DNA of 64,000 nucleotides from Pseudanabaena frigida (lineage in GTDB: Bacteria > Cyanobacteriota > Cyanobacteriia > Pseudanabaenales > Pseudanabaenaceae): NCBI GenBank assembly GCA_003242085.1, contig QBML01000005.1, forward strand, positions 1 to 64,000, in the 5' to 3' direction. A program made the translations under genes and the position numbers. The stretch's first letter is position 1; each line of letters begins with the position of its first letter. Under the pieces are notes generated by a model. That model was not told the DNA's origin. It was given only the letters and a program-made list of their open reading frames with translations, and did not search any database. Shown in pieces: positions 16,234 to 25,347 of this stretch.

Positions 16234-18660
16234 TTATAGACCATTGCCAATTAGAAAGAAAGTAGACCAGAAATAAGGATGAGGAAACTTTCCACCACGA
16301 ATTAATGTTAATTGGGCTTGGCGCAATGACTCCGCAGGAGTACTTCCTTTTTTAATATTAGTGTAAAATATATCCATTAAAGCCTGAGTTCCCTCATCAT
16401 TGACAATCCATAAAGAAGCAATCACAGCCTTTGCTCCTGCATTATTAAATTGATATCCTAGACCAAGGATTTCTCGACCGTCAGCTAATGTCGCTCCAAT
16501 CCCTGTTTGACAGGCACTCAAAACCACAAGATCTAAGCTTTTGAGTGTCCAAGTCTGAATTTCACTTAAGGTTAAGTTGTCTCCATCACCAAAAATAATA
16601 AATGATTCATCGGCAGTGCCAGATGAATTAAATTGTCCATGGGTAGCCAAGTGGATAATTGAGTTAGAGGCAATCCTATCTTGAGTTGCAGACTTTGTGA
16701 AAGTACTATCAATCAACTCTGTTGTGCCGATGATTTTACTTGTAATATTTTTAACTTCTATTTTTGTCGCTGGGATTGCCCCAAAAGAATAACTTCTCCC
16801 TAACACATTAATCTTATGGGCAAGTGTCGAAGCAGCAGCTAGGATGCGTGGCTGACTAGCCGTTTGACGCTTAAAGTCAGTAAGAGAAAGTGCTGTGATA
16901 TTGTTGATGCGGTATTTCTCGATCAACCATTGTTTACCATCATTGAGGGCAGCAAGCGGAACATAGCGCAACTGACCGTCAGGAGCATAGATGATCGTTT
17001 GGATATTTGCTTGCTGCAATTCTGTCTCCAACGGAGCTATTAGCCACCCATAAAACTTTTGGGAAATTGGTTTATAATCTTCAGTAAGTTGTGTGTCTTG
17101 TAGTTCGCTCCGAAATTTACTGATTTCTCTATTGAAGTCTGCTCGGTTGACTTGAACTAGCCGATGGATTGGCGGAGCAGAAGGTGTTAGTAAGATTAAT
17201 TCAATTCGATCATCTAAAACAAGTGGATACAGAATAGCCGCATTAGCTTGTTTTAGTTCACTTTGAAGTTTAGCTAAATCTTGAAGATTTATATTTTGTC
17301 CTTGTTCGCTGCGTTTTAGATCATTGGCAATCTTTTGTACTTCAGAGCTATTCAAAAATGCGTTGAACTGTCGATTGGATTCTTTTTCTTGATCGACCAA
17401 ATAGGTGAGTCGTTCCTGCTGCTTGGGATTCAACCCTCCTTGCTTAGCCAAGGTTTGTAACTCATAGAGTTCCTTGCCTAGTGCGATCATCTGAATCTCT
17501 AAAACTTGATAATCTATACCTTTCGCCGTCTGCTCGTTCCCGCGCACATTTTTGAGATAGTCATCTAGTTCTTGCACCTTGAGCAGATCGACAACTTGCT
17601 GTGCTTCGATCACGCGATCTTGTTGTAGTAGTAGATCGGCAAGGCGGCGATATACTGGCGAGATATTAGTAGCAAAGGTTTTTTGTTCTTGTCTCGATAG
17701 TGAGTTTAGATCTTTGCGAATTTCTTCATAGGCATTGACCGATTGTTTTAAATATGCGATCGCCAAAGCATTTTGTTGTCGCTCATCTAACAAGAATCCA
17801 ATGTGTTGATAGAGCTTTGCCTCTCCTGCGCGATCGCCTGTTTGGCGACTAATTGCTAGAGCTTGTTGGTAATAGCCAAGAGCCGAATCAAACTGACCAA
17901 GACTGCTATAGACCAGTCCAATATTGCCGAGCGTAATACTTTCATTCTTGCGATCACCTAACTTTTGGCTGATTGCGAGAGATTTTTGATAGCTCTCAAA
18001 AGCCTTTGGCGAAGCTCCTAATTTGTTATAAAGAAAACCAATGTTATTTAAGATAATTGCTTCTTCTGCGGGTTTTTCCAATTCTTTGATCAGCGCTAGA
18101 GATTGTTGATAGTAACGCAGAGCCTCAGCCCACTCTTTTTTGCTGCGATAGACCAATCCAATATTATTGAATGTCCTTGCGATCCCATAGCGATCGCCTG
18201 ATTTTTTTTGAATCTCTATAGCCTGCTGATATAGCTCTAGTGCTTTGCTAAATTGAGCCAAATTGCGGTAGACAATTCCTATATTATTAAGAATGCTTCC
18301 TTCTCCTATGCGATCATTTACTTCTTTGCTAACCGCTAGAGAACGCTGATAAAACTTTAAAGAACTTCCATACTGTCCCAAGTCGTTATATACAGATCCT
18401 AGGCTATTTAAGGTTTGAGCCTCTCCTTCACGATCCTGTCTGGCGACCCGTAGCTTTAGTACCTGTTGAAAAATCTCTAAGGCGGACTTCAGTTCACCTT
18501 TCTGCTGTAAAGAACTTGCCTTCTTTTGAAGAGTGTCAGCATCTAATGACCTCGAATCTTCCTGAGCTTGAGCGATCGCTGGAATTAGAAAACATGCGCT
18601 CGGACAGATAGGAACCAGACCGAGCGAACAAACCAAGCTTAATCTAAAAAGATGTATCAC
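16234..18660 (-). CDS. Exported TPR-CHAT domain protein
   Basis: An 808-residue protein starting at GTG 18660, with a signal peptide (MIHLFRLSLVCSLGLVP... to AIAQAQ) and then at least seven TPR units of about 40 residues between residues 40 and 320, in the EGSILNNIGIVYRNLAQFSKALELY style. A helical linker leads to a CHAT domain (about residues 510-808) with the caspase-like dyad His674 in IIHLATHGQF and Cys717 in VVLSACQTGIG. CHAT proteins are clan CD cysteine peptidases; TPR-CHAT proteins of this form are abundant in cyanobacteria and mostly uncharacterised. The exported location is inferred from the signal peptide. It is related to the orphan CHAT module near 24.5 kb. Confidence 0.9.
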   Translation of the reverse strand: MIHLFRLSLVCSLGLVPICPSACFLIPAIAQAQEDSRSLDADTLQKKASSLQQKGELKSALEIFQQVLKLRVARQDREGEAQTLNSLGSVYNDLGQYGSSLKFYQRSLAVSKEVNDRIGEGSILNNIGIVYRNLAQFSKALELYQQAIEIQKKSGDRYGIARTFNNIGLVYRSKKEWAEALRYYQQSLALIKELEKPAEEAIILNNIGFLYNKLGASPKAFESYQKSLAISQKLGDRKNESITLGNIGLVYSSLGQFDSALGYYQQALAISRQTGDRAGEAKLYQHIGFLLDERQQNALAIAYLKQSVNAYEEIRKDLNSLSRQEQKTFATNISPVYRRLADLLLQQDRVIEAQQVVDLLKVQELDDYLKNVRGNEQTAKGIDYQVLEIQMIALGKELYELQTLAKQGGLNPKQQERLTYLVDQEKESNRQFNAFLNSSEVQKIANDLKRSEQGQNINLQDLAKLQSELKQANAAILYPLVLDDRIELILLTPSAPPIHRLVQVNRADFNREISKFRSELQDTQLTEDYKPISQKFYGWLIAPLETELQQANIQTIIYAPDGQLRYVPLAALNDGKQWLIEKYRINNITALSLTDFKRQTASQPRILAAASTLAHKINVLGRSYSFGAIPATKIEVKNITSKIIGTTELIDSTFTKSATQDRIASNSIIHLATHGQFNSSGTADESFIIFGDGDNLTLSEIQTWTLKSLDLVVLSACQTGIGATLADGREILGLGYQFNNAGAKAVIASLWIVNDEGTQALMDIFYTNIKKGSTPAESLRQAQLTLIRGGKFPHPYFWSTFFLIGNGL

Positions 18661-18745
18661 AGATTATTTACAGCTAACTCAATAATGTAGTAAGTTTAGA
18701 TGAAATTATGAGCAATTTACAACTTATAAGTTTAAGGATTTCATT

Positions 18746-20605
18746 GTGTCACTACTTTCAATCTTGCGTCGAAGTGTTTGGAGATTGGCTCTATTTTTTT
18801 GCATTGGTTTATTTGTTTCATCAATTTTTATTGGTCAAGCGGAGACTCAAAATCAAAATAAACAAAATAAAAAAGATTGTATTGAAATACCAAAAGGCGG
18901 CGATGCGATCGAAAGAAATCGACGCATTGCAGTTTTGGTTCAGGCTGACAGTCTTATTCAGAAAGGAGATTTTGCTGAAGCCGCAAAGCTCCAGCAAACT
19001 GTCAAGAAACCATTTCCGAGTGGCATGGGGGCGCTAATCGCCCCTACTAGAGACTCTGAAAGTCTCGATGGTGGCGCAAATGTATATTGGCGCGATGGTC
19101 AAGATGGACTAAAGCAAGGATTGGAGTCTAAGTCATTAATAAATTTAGGAAAACTATCAGAAAACTACCCTGAGTTCATTCCTGGACATATCAAGTTTGC
19201 CGAGGCATCCTTACGATGGAATCAACCTGAAAAAGCGATCGCCACATTAGATCGAGCTTATGGGTTATATCCTGATCGCCTTGATATATTAGAGCCACTA
19301 TTGCCGCTACTCACATCAAAAAAACTATTTGTCGAAGCTTCTGTCGCTTCGCGCCAGTTTGGGCTTAATTACCCAGAGCATCCCGATTCTGCGAAGTATA
19401 AAAAGCTTGCCGATGAATATCTCAATCAATTTCTCAATGATTTTAGAACAGACGCATTAGTCACAGGCGTTATCTCTATTTTTAATGGGTCGAGAGAACG
19501 TAAGGTTCTTGAGCTTATTTTAAAAGGAGAGTCAGACTTTGGCAAAGAGAGTGCTGAAGAAATCAAGCAATCAGCCAGTTTAGTAACTGAACCCAAACTT
19601 GTAGACTACATCAACACCATTGGACAGAAACTCGCAAAGTCAGCTGGTCGTGATGACTTTAACTATGAGTTTAATATTGTGCAAGATAAAGCCTTGAATG
19701 CTTTTGCTTTACCTGGTGGCAAGATATTCATTAATACAGGCACAATTGCTGATGTAGAATCTGAAGCAGAACTAGCAGGTATTCTCAGTCATGAAATCGC
19801 CCATGCAGTCTTTTCCCATAGCTATCTAAAAATTACGACAGAGACAAAAACAAATCTCTTAAAGGGAATATCCTTTTTTAAGACTTTTTTAGATATTACG
19901 AAACCAGAATTAAGTTTTGGGCGATCGCTTGAGCAACAAGCAGATGTTCTCGGCACACGCATTTTAGCTGCGGCTGGTTATTCTGCTGATGGATTATATC
20001 GAGTATTTGACCGATGGAGCGGCTATGACAAAAATCGTAGTACGGGTTGGCTAGATACCCACCCAGCATCTTCAGAAAGAGTGCGATATTTGCAAGCTAT
20101 CATCGCCAATCGTAACTACAATCGTTATAGCTTAGAGAAAATTGAGGCTTTGGCGGCAGCTCGTGGCGAGCTATTGTGTGCTGTTGATAAAACCGAACTA
20201 GATCCAAAGCCTCCTAGTATCAAAAAACCAGAAGAGAATAAGCTCATCCCAGGTGATGTCCCACTGAAGGCTCTACTGACTAAAGAGGATGTAACCATCA
20301 GCATCAATGGAGCTAAAGTAATTTCAAGTGGTAATTACGTTCTCAATCTAGAAATCACAAACAATAGTAAAGATGACTTTGCGTTTGTTCCTGCATTTGC
20401 GAAGGTAGCTAATGCGGAAGGGAAAAGGGTAAGCACTGCGTTTACCAGTAAAGCCGATAAATTGTTGTTAGTGACTCCCAACGAAACAGTCAAGGCTAAT
20501 TTTGCAATTTATCAACAACCTTGGCGACCGAATGCATCGCAAGATCTGATTTTAGAAATCAAAGAAGTAACGAAAGGTACGAGAGTATTTCGTATTCCAT
20601 TCTAA
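18746..20605 (+). CDS. Exported M48-family zinc metalloprotease with TPR-like N-region
   Basis: A 619-residue protein from GTG 18746, with a signal anchor (RRSVWRLALFFCIGLFVSS). Residues 50-200 contain helical repeat segments (GHIKFAEASLRWNQPEKAIATLDRAY). The peptidase domain begins near residue 275 (LVDYINTIGQKLAKSAGR), with the zinc motif H349-E-I-A-H353 in LSHEIAHAVFSHSY, the ALPGGKIFINTG strand just before it, and the third ligand region EQQADVLGTRILAAAGY. A C-terminal beta-rich extension (residues 490-619) follows. This layout resembles periplasmic BepA/YfgC-type quality-control proteases, but is not proof of that role. An in-frame patch near 19020-19065 carries two small palindromes. 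Confidence 0.9.
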   Translation: MSLLSILRRSVWRLALFFCIGLFVSSIFIGQAETQNQNKQNKKDCIEIPKGGDAIERNRRIAVLVQADSLIQKGDFAEAAKLQQTVKKPFPSGMGALIAPTRDSESLDGGANVYWRDGQDGLKQGLESKSLINLGKLSENYPEFIPGHIKFAEASLRWNQPEKAIATLDRAYGLYPDRLDILEPLLPLLTSKKLFVEASVASRQFGLNYPEHPDSAKYKKLADEYLNQFLNDFRTDALVTGVISIFNGSRERKVLELILKGESDFGKESAEEIKQSASLVTEPKLVDYINTIGQKLAKSAGRDDFNYEFNIVQDKALNAFALPGGKIFINTGTIADVESEAELAGILSHEIAHAVFSHSYLKITTETKTNLLKGISFFKTFLDITKPELSFGRSLEQQADVLGTRILAAAGYSADGLYRVFDRWSGYDKNRSTGWLDTHPASSERVRYLQAIIANRNYNRYSLEKIEALAAARGELLCAVDKTELDPKPPSIKKPEENKLIPGDVPLKALLTKEDVTISINGAKVISSGNYVLNLEITNNSKDDFAFVPAFAKVANAEGKRVSTAFTSKADKLLLVTPNETVKANFAIYQQPWRPNASQDLILEIKEVTKGTRVFRIPF

Positions 20606-20642
20606 GTTGATTATTCTGAGATATCAAATTCTGATAAGGAGA

Positions 20643-20665
20643 GAGGCAGTGTAAAGTACTGCCTC
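20643..20665. terminator. Bidirectional terminator, M48 protease / cyclase
   Basis: GAGGCAGT / ACTGCCTC stem with a seven-base loop and a T-run on the rightward side, between converging stops. Confidence 0.7.
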
Positions 20666-20672
20666 TTTGTTA

Positions 20673-22952
20673 TTAAATATCCTCAAAAGCATCAGCAATC
20701 ATTGAGTCTTGGCGCAGATCATAAAGCCATTCTGCAATGTCTGAAGGAACCGCCGTAAAGCGAATCCAACAATGAGAACTATCTTCGAGGCTAACTTCTA
20801 CGACTTTGGCATAGACATTATCTATTATTCTTTCTTGTTTATGATCGATCAAGGTAATTTGCAGATTGGTTAAGGGTTCTAGGGTGTGATCGCTTCGTAT
20901 TTCCGCATTATTAGCCGAAAGTTTGAACAGCATACCCCTACTTCTCTTTTCTTTGACATGCTTTCCCTCGATCGCATTCCACTCTATCAGAATAGGTTGG
21001 CTTAATTTCACCAAAGTTTCTTTGTCTTCAGGTAAAGCAAGGTCATTGATACCACCAATATCAAACATGATAATCACTTCGTTAAATCCTTTTGGCTTGA
21101 CACGCATTTGGGCATCAATACGGACAATATCTTTGATTTCATGAAGCAGTGATTCGGAAACTAGAACCTGTCCACCGACACTATAGGATTCGATTCTTGA
21201 GGCTAGATTGACGGTGCTGCCCATAACCGTGTACTTGGCACGTCGTTGTGAGCCAATATTGCCAGCTAAGACTTCGCCTGTATGCATTCCAATGCCCATT
21301 TGCAAGGCTGGAATCTGCATGGTTTCCAGTTTGGCATTAACCTCAGCCATCGCTAGTTGCATGGCGATCGCACAGGTAACGGCGCGTTGTGTATCATCTT
21401 CTCTCTGAATCGGTGCGCCAAACATCACAAAGATCCCGTCACCAACAAATTCATTAATTGTGCCTTTGTACTTTGTGATTACTTCAGTCATGACATCCAG
21501 ATAAAGCGAGATCGCCTTAACACCTTGTTCTGGTTCAACACGCTCAAATAGAGCCGAAAACCCGCGTAAATCGGAAAATAGAAGTGTCACTTTCCGCTTC
21601 TCTCCTCCCAAGTTCAACCCTTCAGGCGTTTCTAAAAGATTGGCGACTACTTCATCAGTGAGATAGCGCCCGAAAATCTGCCGAAGTCCATTTGCACTTC
21701 TAGCCGTATAGCCTGTAACTGCGATCGATGAACCAAATAGAGCCAACAAAGAAGGTACTACAGGAATCCACAATCCCTGTAAAAAGGCTATAAAGCTGCC
21801 AGCAATTAATAGTCCTCCTAACAATGGAATTGTGAGAATTGCCCAAGGTAGGCGTAGTATCTGTTTTGATGTACTCTGTTTTGCGTAACGTCCAGTCCAG
21901 CATAGTAATCCACCTACGATCGCCCAAATCGAAATCCACAAGCACTCGGTGGGTTTTGACCAGACATTGAGCATCGTCCGTCCATCAATGGCGCTACTAA
22001 TCAGTTGGCTAGTAATATTCGCATGGATCGCCACACCACTAGCTAGATCGAGGGAGTCTCCTAAAATCTTGCCCGTGAATGGAGTTGTATGATAGTCATT
22101 GGCGCTTTGTGAAGTATTGCCAATCAGAACAATGCGATCGCGAAAGATGTCTTGGGATATTTTACCCTCTAGTACATCTATTAACGAAATCGTGCGAAAG
22201 CTATTCTGGAAATTGCGATAGTTGGCTAATATTTGATAGCCGCCGCTATCGGCACGAACGTAACCGCCATCATTGGACTCAAAAGGAATTATTGTTGACT
22301 TCCCTAACTTATATTTCTTGTTCTCACTGTCTGGCTTGTTATCTTCTATTACTTCCCAGTTGATGTTTTCTAATTTGAGATATTCCGTAGCTAGTTGGGC
22401 GCTCAAGCTCGTCACTACTTTCCCTTGACTATCTGTGAGGGACAATAAAGCACGACGAATCTTACCATCAGCGTCTGGGGGGAAATCGTTTGCGGTTACG
22501 CGATTGAGTTGTTCGAGAGTTGGTGTTGATGCGACATCGCTTTTATAGCCAACGACGGTACGTATGCCAAACAGATTTGGGTTTGATTCAAATACTTTGA
22601 CTAGTGCTTGATGTCCATCTCCTGCTTCTATTGGTACGGGCAAATCACGGTAGAGGTCTAGCCCGATCACTCTAGGTTTCTGTTGCTTAATTACATTGAG
22701 AAGTTTCGCCAAAGTGGCATCGGAAATGGGCGAATTGTATTTCTTAATATCGGGTTCGTTAATCTCAACTATCACGATACGTTCATCAGTTGGTTCGGGC
22801 GATCGCCATTGAAAGAATAAATCGTAGGCGGCTAATTCTAGCGGCTGCAACAGTCCTACAAAGCGCAGTCCGAGTAAAATAGCTGTTGTTGCTGGGACTA
22901 CGAAGATGACTCCGCGCCATTTCCAAAGCTGCTTTTTTAGGTTTATCTGCAT
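20673..22952 (-). CDS. CHASE2 domain class III nucleotide cyclase with C-terminal PilZ-like region
   Basis: A 759-residue membrane receptor. After an N-terminal membrane segment comes the periplasmic CHASE2 sensor (about residues 35-330, with YDLFFQWRSPEPTDERIVIVEI and FRDRIVLIGNTSQSANDYHTTP), then membrane helices to about residue 420, then a class III cyclase domain (about 455-630). Metal-binding sites are FSDLRGF and EFVGDGIFVMFG. At the two substrate-specifying positions it has Glu (NEFVGD) and Thr (KYTVMGSTVN) instead of the adenylate pair Lys/Asp, so cAMP versus cGMP is open. Residues 655-755 (LSQPILIEWNAIEGK...) look like a degenerate PilZ-type beta-barrel. Start at ATG 22952. Confidence 0.9.
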   Translation of the reverse strand: MQINLKKQLWKWRGVIFVVPATTAILLGLRFVGLLQPLELAAYDLFFQWRSPEPTDERIVIVEINEPDIKKYNSPISDATLAKLLNVIKQQKPRVIGLDLYRDLPVPIEAGDGHQALVKVFESNPNLFGIRTVVGYKSDVASTPTLEQLNRVTANDFPPDADGKIRRALLSLTDSQGKVVTSLSAQLATEYLKLENINWEVIEDNKPDSENKKYKLGKSTIIPFESNDGGYVRADSGGYQILANYRNFQNSFRTISLIDVLEGKISQDIFRDRIVLIGNTSQSANDYHTTPFTGKILGDSLDLASGVAIHANITSQLISSAIDGRTMLNVWSKPTECLWISIWAIVGGLLCWTGRYAKQSTSKQILRLPWAILTIPLLGGLLIAGSFIAFLQGLWIPVVPSLLALFGSSIAVTGYTARSANGLRQIFGRYLTDEVVANLLETPEGLNLGGEKRKVTLLFSDLRGFSALFERVEPEQGVKAISLYLDVMTEVITKYKGTINEFVGDGIFVMFGAPIQREDDTQRAVTCAIAMQLAMAEVNAKLETMQIPALQMGIGMHTGEVLAGNIGSQRRAKYTVMGSTVNLASRIESYSVGGQVLVSESLLHEIKDIVRIDAQMRVKPKGFNEVIIMFDIGGINDLALPEDKETLVKLSQPILIEWNAIEGKHVKEKRSRGMLFKLSANNAEIRSDHTLEPLTNLQITLIDHKQERIIDNVYAKVVEVSLEDSSHCWIRFTAVPSDIAEWLYDLRQDSMIADAFEDI

Positions 22953-23054
22953 AATCTCAAGTTAAGAATCCCGAAGCTAGCTCTGGAAATGCGATCTCTG
23001 GCTATTTCTTGCGAAGTATTTTCGATCGCTATATCATCTAACTAAAAATCTACA

Positions 23055-23510
23055 ATGTTTAACTTAAAATATCATCAGTACTTTCCACTGCTTGCGATCG
23101 CTACGTTTTTACAGGCGATCTCATTCTCTTGGGTTTTGACAGATGCTCCTGCTCAGCCCAGACCTAAACCAACACCGATTAAAGTAACAGTTCCAGGTGG
23201 AGTTCGCAGCCCGAATAGTAAATGTACGATAGTAAGTAAAGATAGTCAGACACCAGATCGCGTATCCCTAGGTGAGGCATCGCCATTCAATTCCTTGCCT
23301 GTTAAGTTGCAGAAAATAGTCACTTATTCGCAGAGTGTTGGTTGGGTAAATGCTGATAGTGTTCGTAAAAATGTTGCTGACTATAAGTTAGCGCGAATTA
23401 CTAACCTTAAGGTTCTAGCGGATTTCGAGCGTCTTAGTTTATTTGGCTGGGGAGATTTGCGCGGAGAGGGAGATTCTACTGAGTTTTGTGCTTTTGTTGA
23501 GACTAAGTAG
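23055..23510 (+). CDS. Small secreted protein of unknown function
   Basis: A 151-residue protein with a signal peptide (LLAIATFLQAISFSWVLTDAPAQ), then a Pro-rich segment RPKPTPIKVTVPGG and a compact domain with two Cys residues (C57 in SKCTIVSKD and one in TEFCAFVE near the C-terminus), possibly a disulfide. The PGG...TPDRVSLGEASPF style resembles short cyanobacterial exported proteins near CHAT genes (inference). No catalytic motif is seen. No clear Shine-Dalgarno precedes the ATG. It is divergent from the CHASE2 cyclase. Confidence 0.65.
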   Translation: MFNLKYHQYFPLLAIATFLQAISFSWVLTDAPAQPRPKPTPIKVTVPGGVRSPNSKCTIVSKDSQTPDRVSLGEASPFNSLPVKLQKIVTYSQSVGWVNADSVRKNVADYKLARITNLKVLADFERLSLFGWGDLRGEGDSTEFCAFVETK

Positions 23511-23861
23511 ATAGGTGTGATCGCCAAATCCACTCTCCAAAATCAAGTATCAGATAAAAAAGCGATCGCCTACATACATACCATGGTTATCGATCTTGAT
23601 GATGAGGATTTTTAGGAGTTGTGCATTTGCGACACCATTTTTCAACTCTTCACAAAAAGACTATTCCGCAAATGTTTAACCCTTTGCACTCCTGTAGATA
23701 AATTATCCCTGTGTTGTGTTTTTTACAAATATATCTTAATTATTTTATATCTTTATTATTTTGATATTGACTAACTAAATTAAGTGGAATTAATATGAAA
23801 ATGTCACTTTCCTCGTTGTTTTCATTTTCAAGTTAAGTTTAATCTTCAGGATGTAATTTCT
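23511..23861. other. Gene-free spacer
   Basis: A 351-base spacer between two small secreted-protein genes. Every reading frame is broken. It is AT-rich towards the right end (TATCTTAATTATTTTATATC), which probably holds the promoter of the next gene. No repeat or RNA gene is recognised. Confidence 0.5.
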
Positions 23862-24449
23862 ATGAGATCTATCATTGGTTTATCGAGTATTGCCCTCGTC
23901 TCGCTTTTGAATGTTAATCCGTTATTCGCATTGACCCAATCATCCAGACAGTTATCATCTAATTATTCTGAGATATTAGAGTTAACTAGTCTCAACAATC
24001 TAACGAGCGGTAAACCTGAATCATCGGGTGGTGTAATAGTTAGTGATTTATTCAGATCAATCAACCAAGCTGTACGCGATCAACAGAGAAAAGAGGAACG
24101 TGATCGACAACGACAAGATCGACTAGATCGCGAAGCGCAGCGAAGACAAGATCGACTAGATCGTGAAGAGAAGGCGGCAGTAGAACGCCGCGAACGGCAA
24201 GCCCGAATTGACTTGGCTAGAAAAGAAGCTAGTGAAAAGCAGCGAATTGAAGCCGATCGCCGTTATCAGTATTTTCAGAGTCTCTCTCCAGAAGCTAAAG
24301 AAGCTTACATTGCTGAGCAACGTGCCATACAAAAAAAGAACAATGAAATGGCGGCTAGGCTCTTTGGTTTGGTAATTGAGTCAGCACTTGCTCCTAGAGT
24401 ATGTCAAAGAGGTTCGTGGCTTACGGGCTACACCTATTACGATTGCTAA
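23862..24449 (+). CDS. Secreted coiled-coil protein of unknown function
   Basis: A 195-residue protein with a signal peptide (MRSIIGLSSIALVSLLNVNP to ALT), a Ser/Thr-rich linker, then a strongly charged helix between about residues 68 and 165 made of repeated RQDRLDREAQRR units. It ends in a compact segment with two Cys residues (RVCQRGSW...YYDC). The coiled coil is almost pure Arg/Asp/Glu/Gln. No enzyme motif is visible and I do not recognise the family. It precedes the orphan CHAT module by 97 bases, so they could be co-transcribed. Confidence 0.65.
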   Translation: MRSIIGLSSIALVSLLNVNPLFALTQSSRQLSSNYSEILELTSLNNLTSGKPESSGGVIVSDLFRSINQAVRDQQRKEERDRQRQDRLDREAQRRQDRLDREEKAAVERRERQARIDLARKEASEKQRIEADRRYQYFQSLSPEAKEAYIAEQRAIQKKNNEMAARLFGLVIESALAPRVCQRGSWLTGYTYYDC

Positions 24450-24546
24450 TATTTCAGTTCTAAAAACCGAAAGCTAGAGACAGCAAAAATCATAGTCTCT
24501 AGCTCAGTTTTTATCGCTTAACTGCTCCGTATTTTGTCAATAAAGG

Positions 24547-25167
24547 ATGTCTATCCCAAGAATAAAATCAAGCCCGAATATCCTTGGTGGAGCCTATGGC
24601 AACGGCAATGCAAAAACGGGACAAATTCCATTACCCGCCACAATTAAAGAAGTCAGCGCCATTTCTAACACCTTCCTAAATACCGTCAATCTGATCGAGT
24701 CAGCCTTTAGCTTCTCCGCTACCGAAGTCCAAACTCCAAAACATAACATTCTCCACCTTGCCACCCATGCTGAGTTCAATGGCAATCCAAATACCTCATT
24801 TATCTACTTTGGCAATGGTGATACCGTTAGCCTCAGCAACATCAAAGATTGGAAGATGAGCAACATTGACTTAATTGTATTGAGCGCTTGCCAGACAGGT
24901 TCGGGCAAGCTCGGTAATGGGATTGAGATTTTGGGCTTTGGCTATCAAGTACAACTAGCTGGAGCAAAAGCATCGATCGCCTCACTCTGGAAAGTCAACG
25001 ATGAAGGAACGCAAGCCCTAATGAAATCTTTTTATGAGAATGTAAAGATAGGCGATCGCCCAACATCTGAGGCACTACGGCAGGCGCAAATTGACACTAT
25101 CCACAGCCAACAATTTTCACATCCTTTCTACTGGTCTGCTTTTATCTTGATTGGCAGTGGACTATAG
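24547..25167 (+). pseudogene. Orphan C-terminal CHAT module, probably a truncated TPR-CHAT gene
   Basis: The 206 residues align with the last quarter of the TPR-CHAT protein at 16.2-18.7 kb from its PRILAAAS region to the same ending (FYWSAFILIGSGL versus YFWSTFFLIGNGL). The dyad is intact: His74 in HLATHAEF and Cys115 in VLSACQTGSG. No TPR, signal peptide or N-terminal half of the CHAT fold is present, and the AAAGG before the ATG is too close to be an ideal ribosome binding site. It is most likely a remnant after deletion; a functional minimal CHAT protein remains possible because the frame is open and the dyad kept. Confidence 0.65.
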
Positions 25168-25208
25168 GAAACATCTGCTTTTTGTGTGTAAATAGTTACC
25201 TTAAAACC

Positions 25209-25255
25209 AGAGCGTTAGTCAACCGCTACGCGGTTGAACAACGCTCTGTTTTTTG
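25209..25255 (+). terminator. Terminator after the CHAT module
   Basis: Stem AGAGCGTT-A-GT-C-AACCG with its near-complement around CTACG, followed by TTTTTT. Two mismatches. Confidence 0.75.
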
Positions 25256-25347
25256 GTCTTAATTATGCTGAGATACTTAGTGATGCATTTGTTACAAAAA
25301 AATGTTAATCTTAATAAAAAGTTAAGTTTTGTTACTCCTCCAATCCT

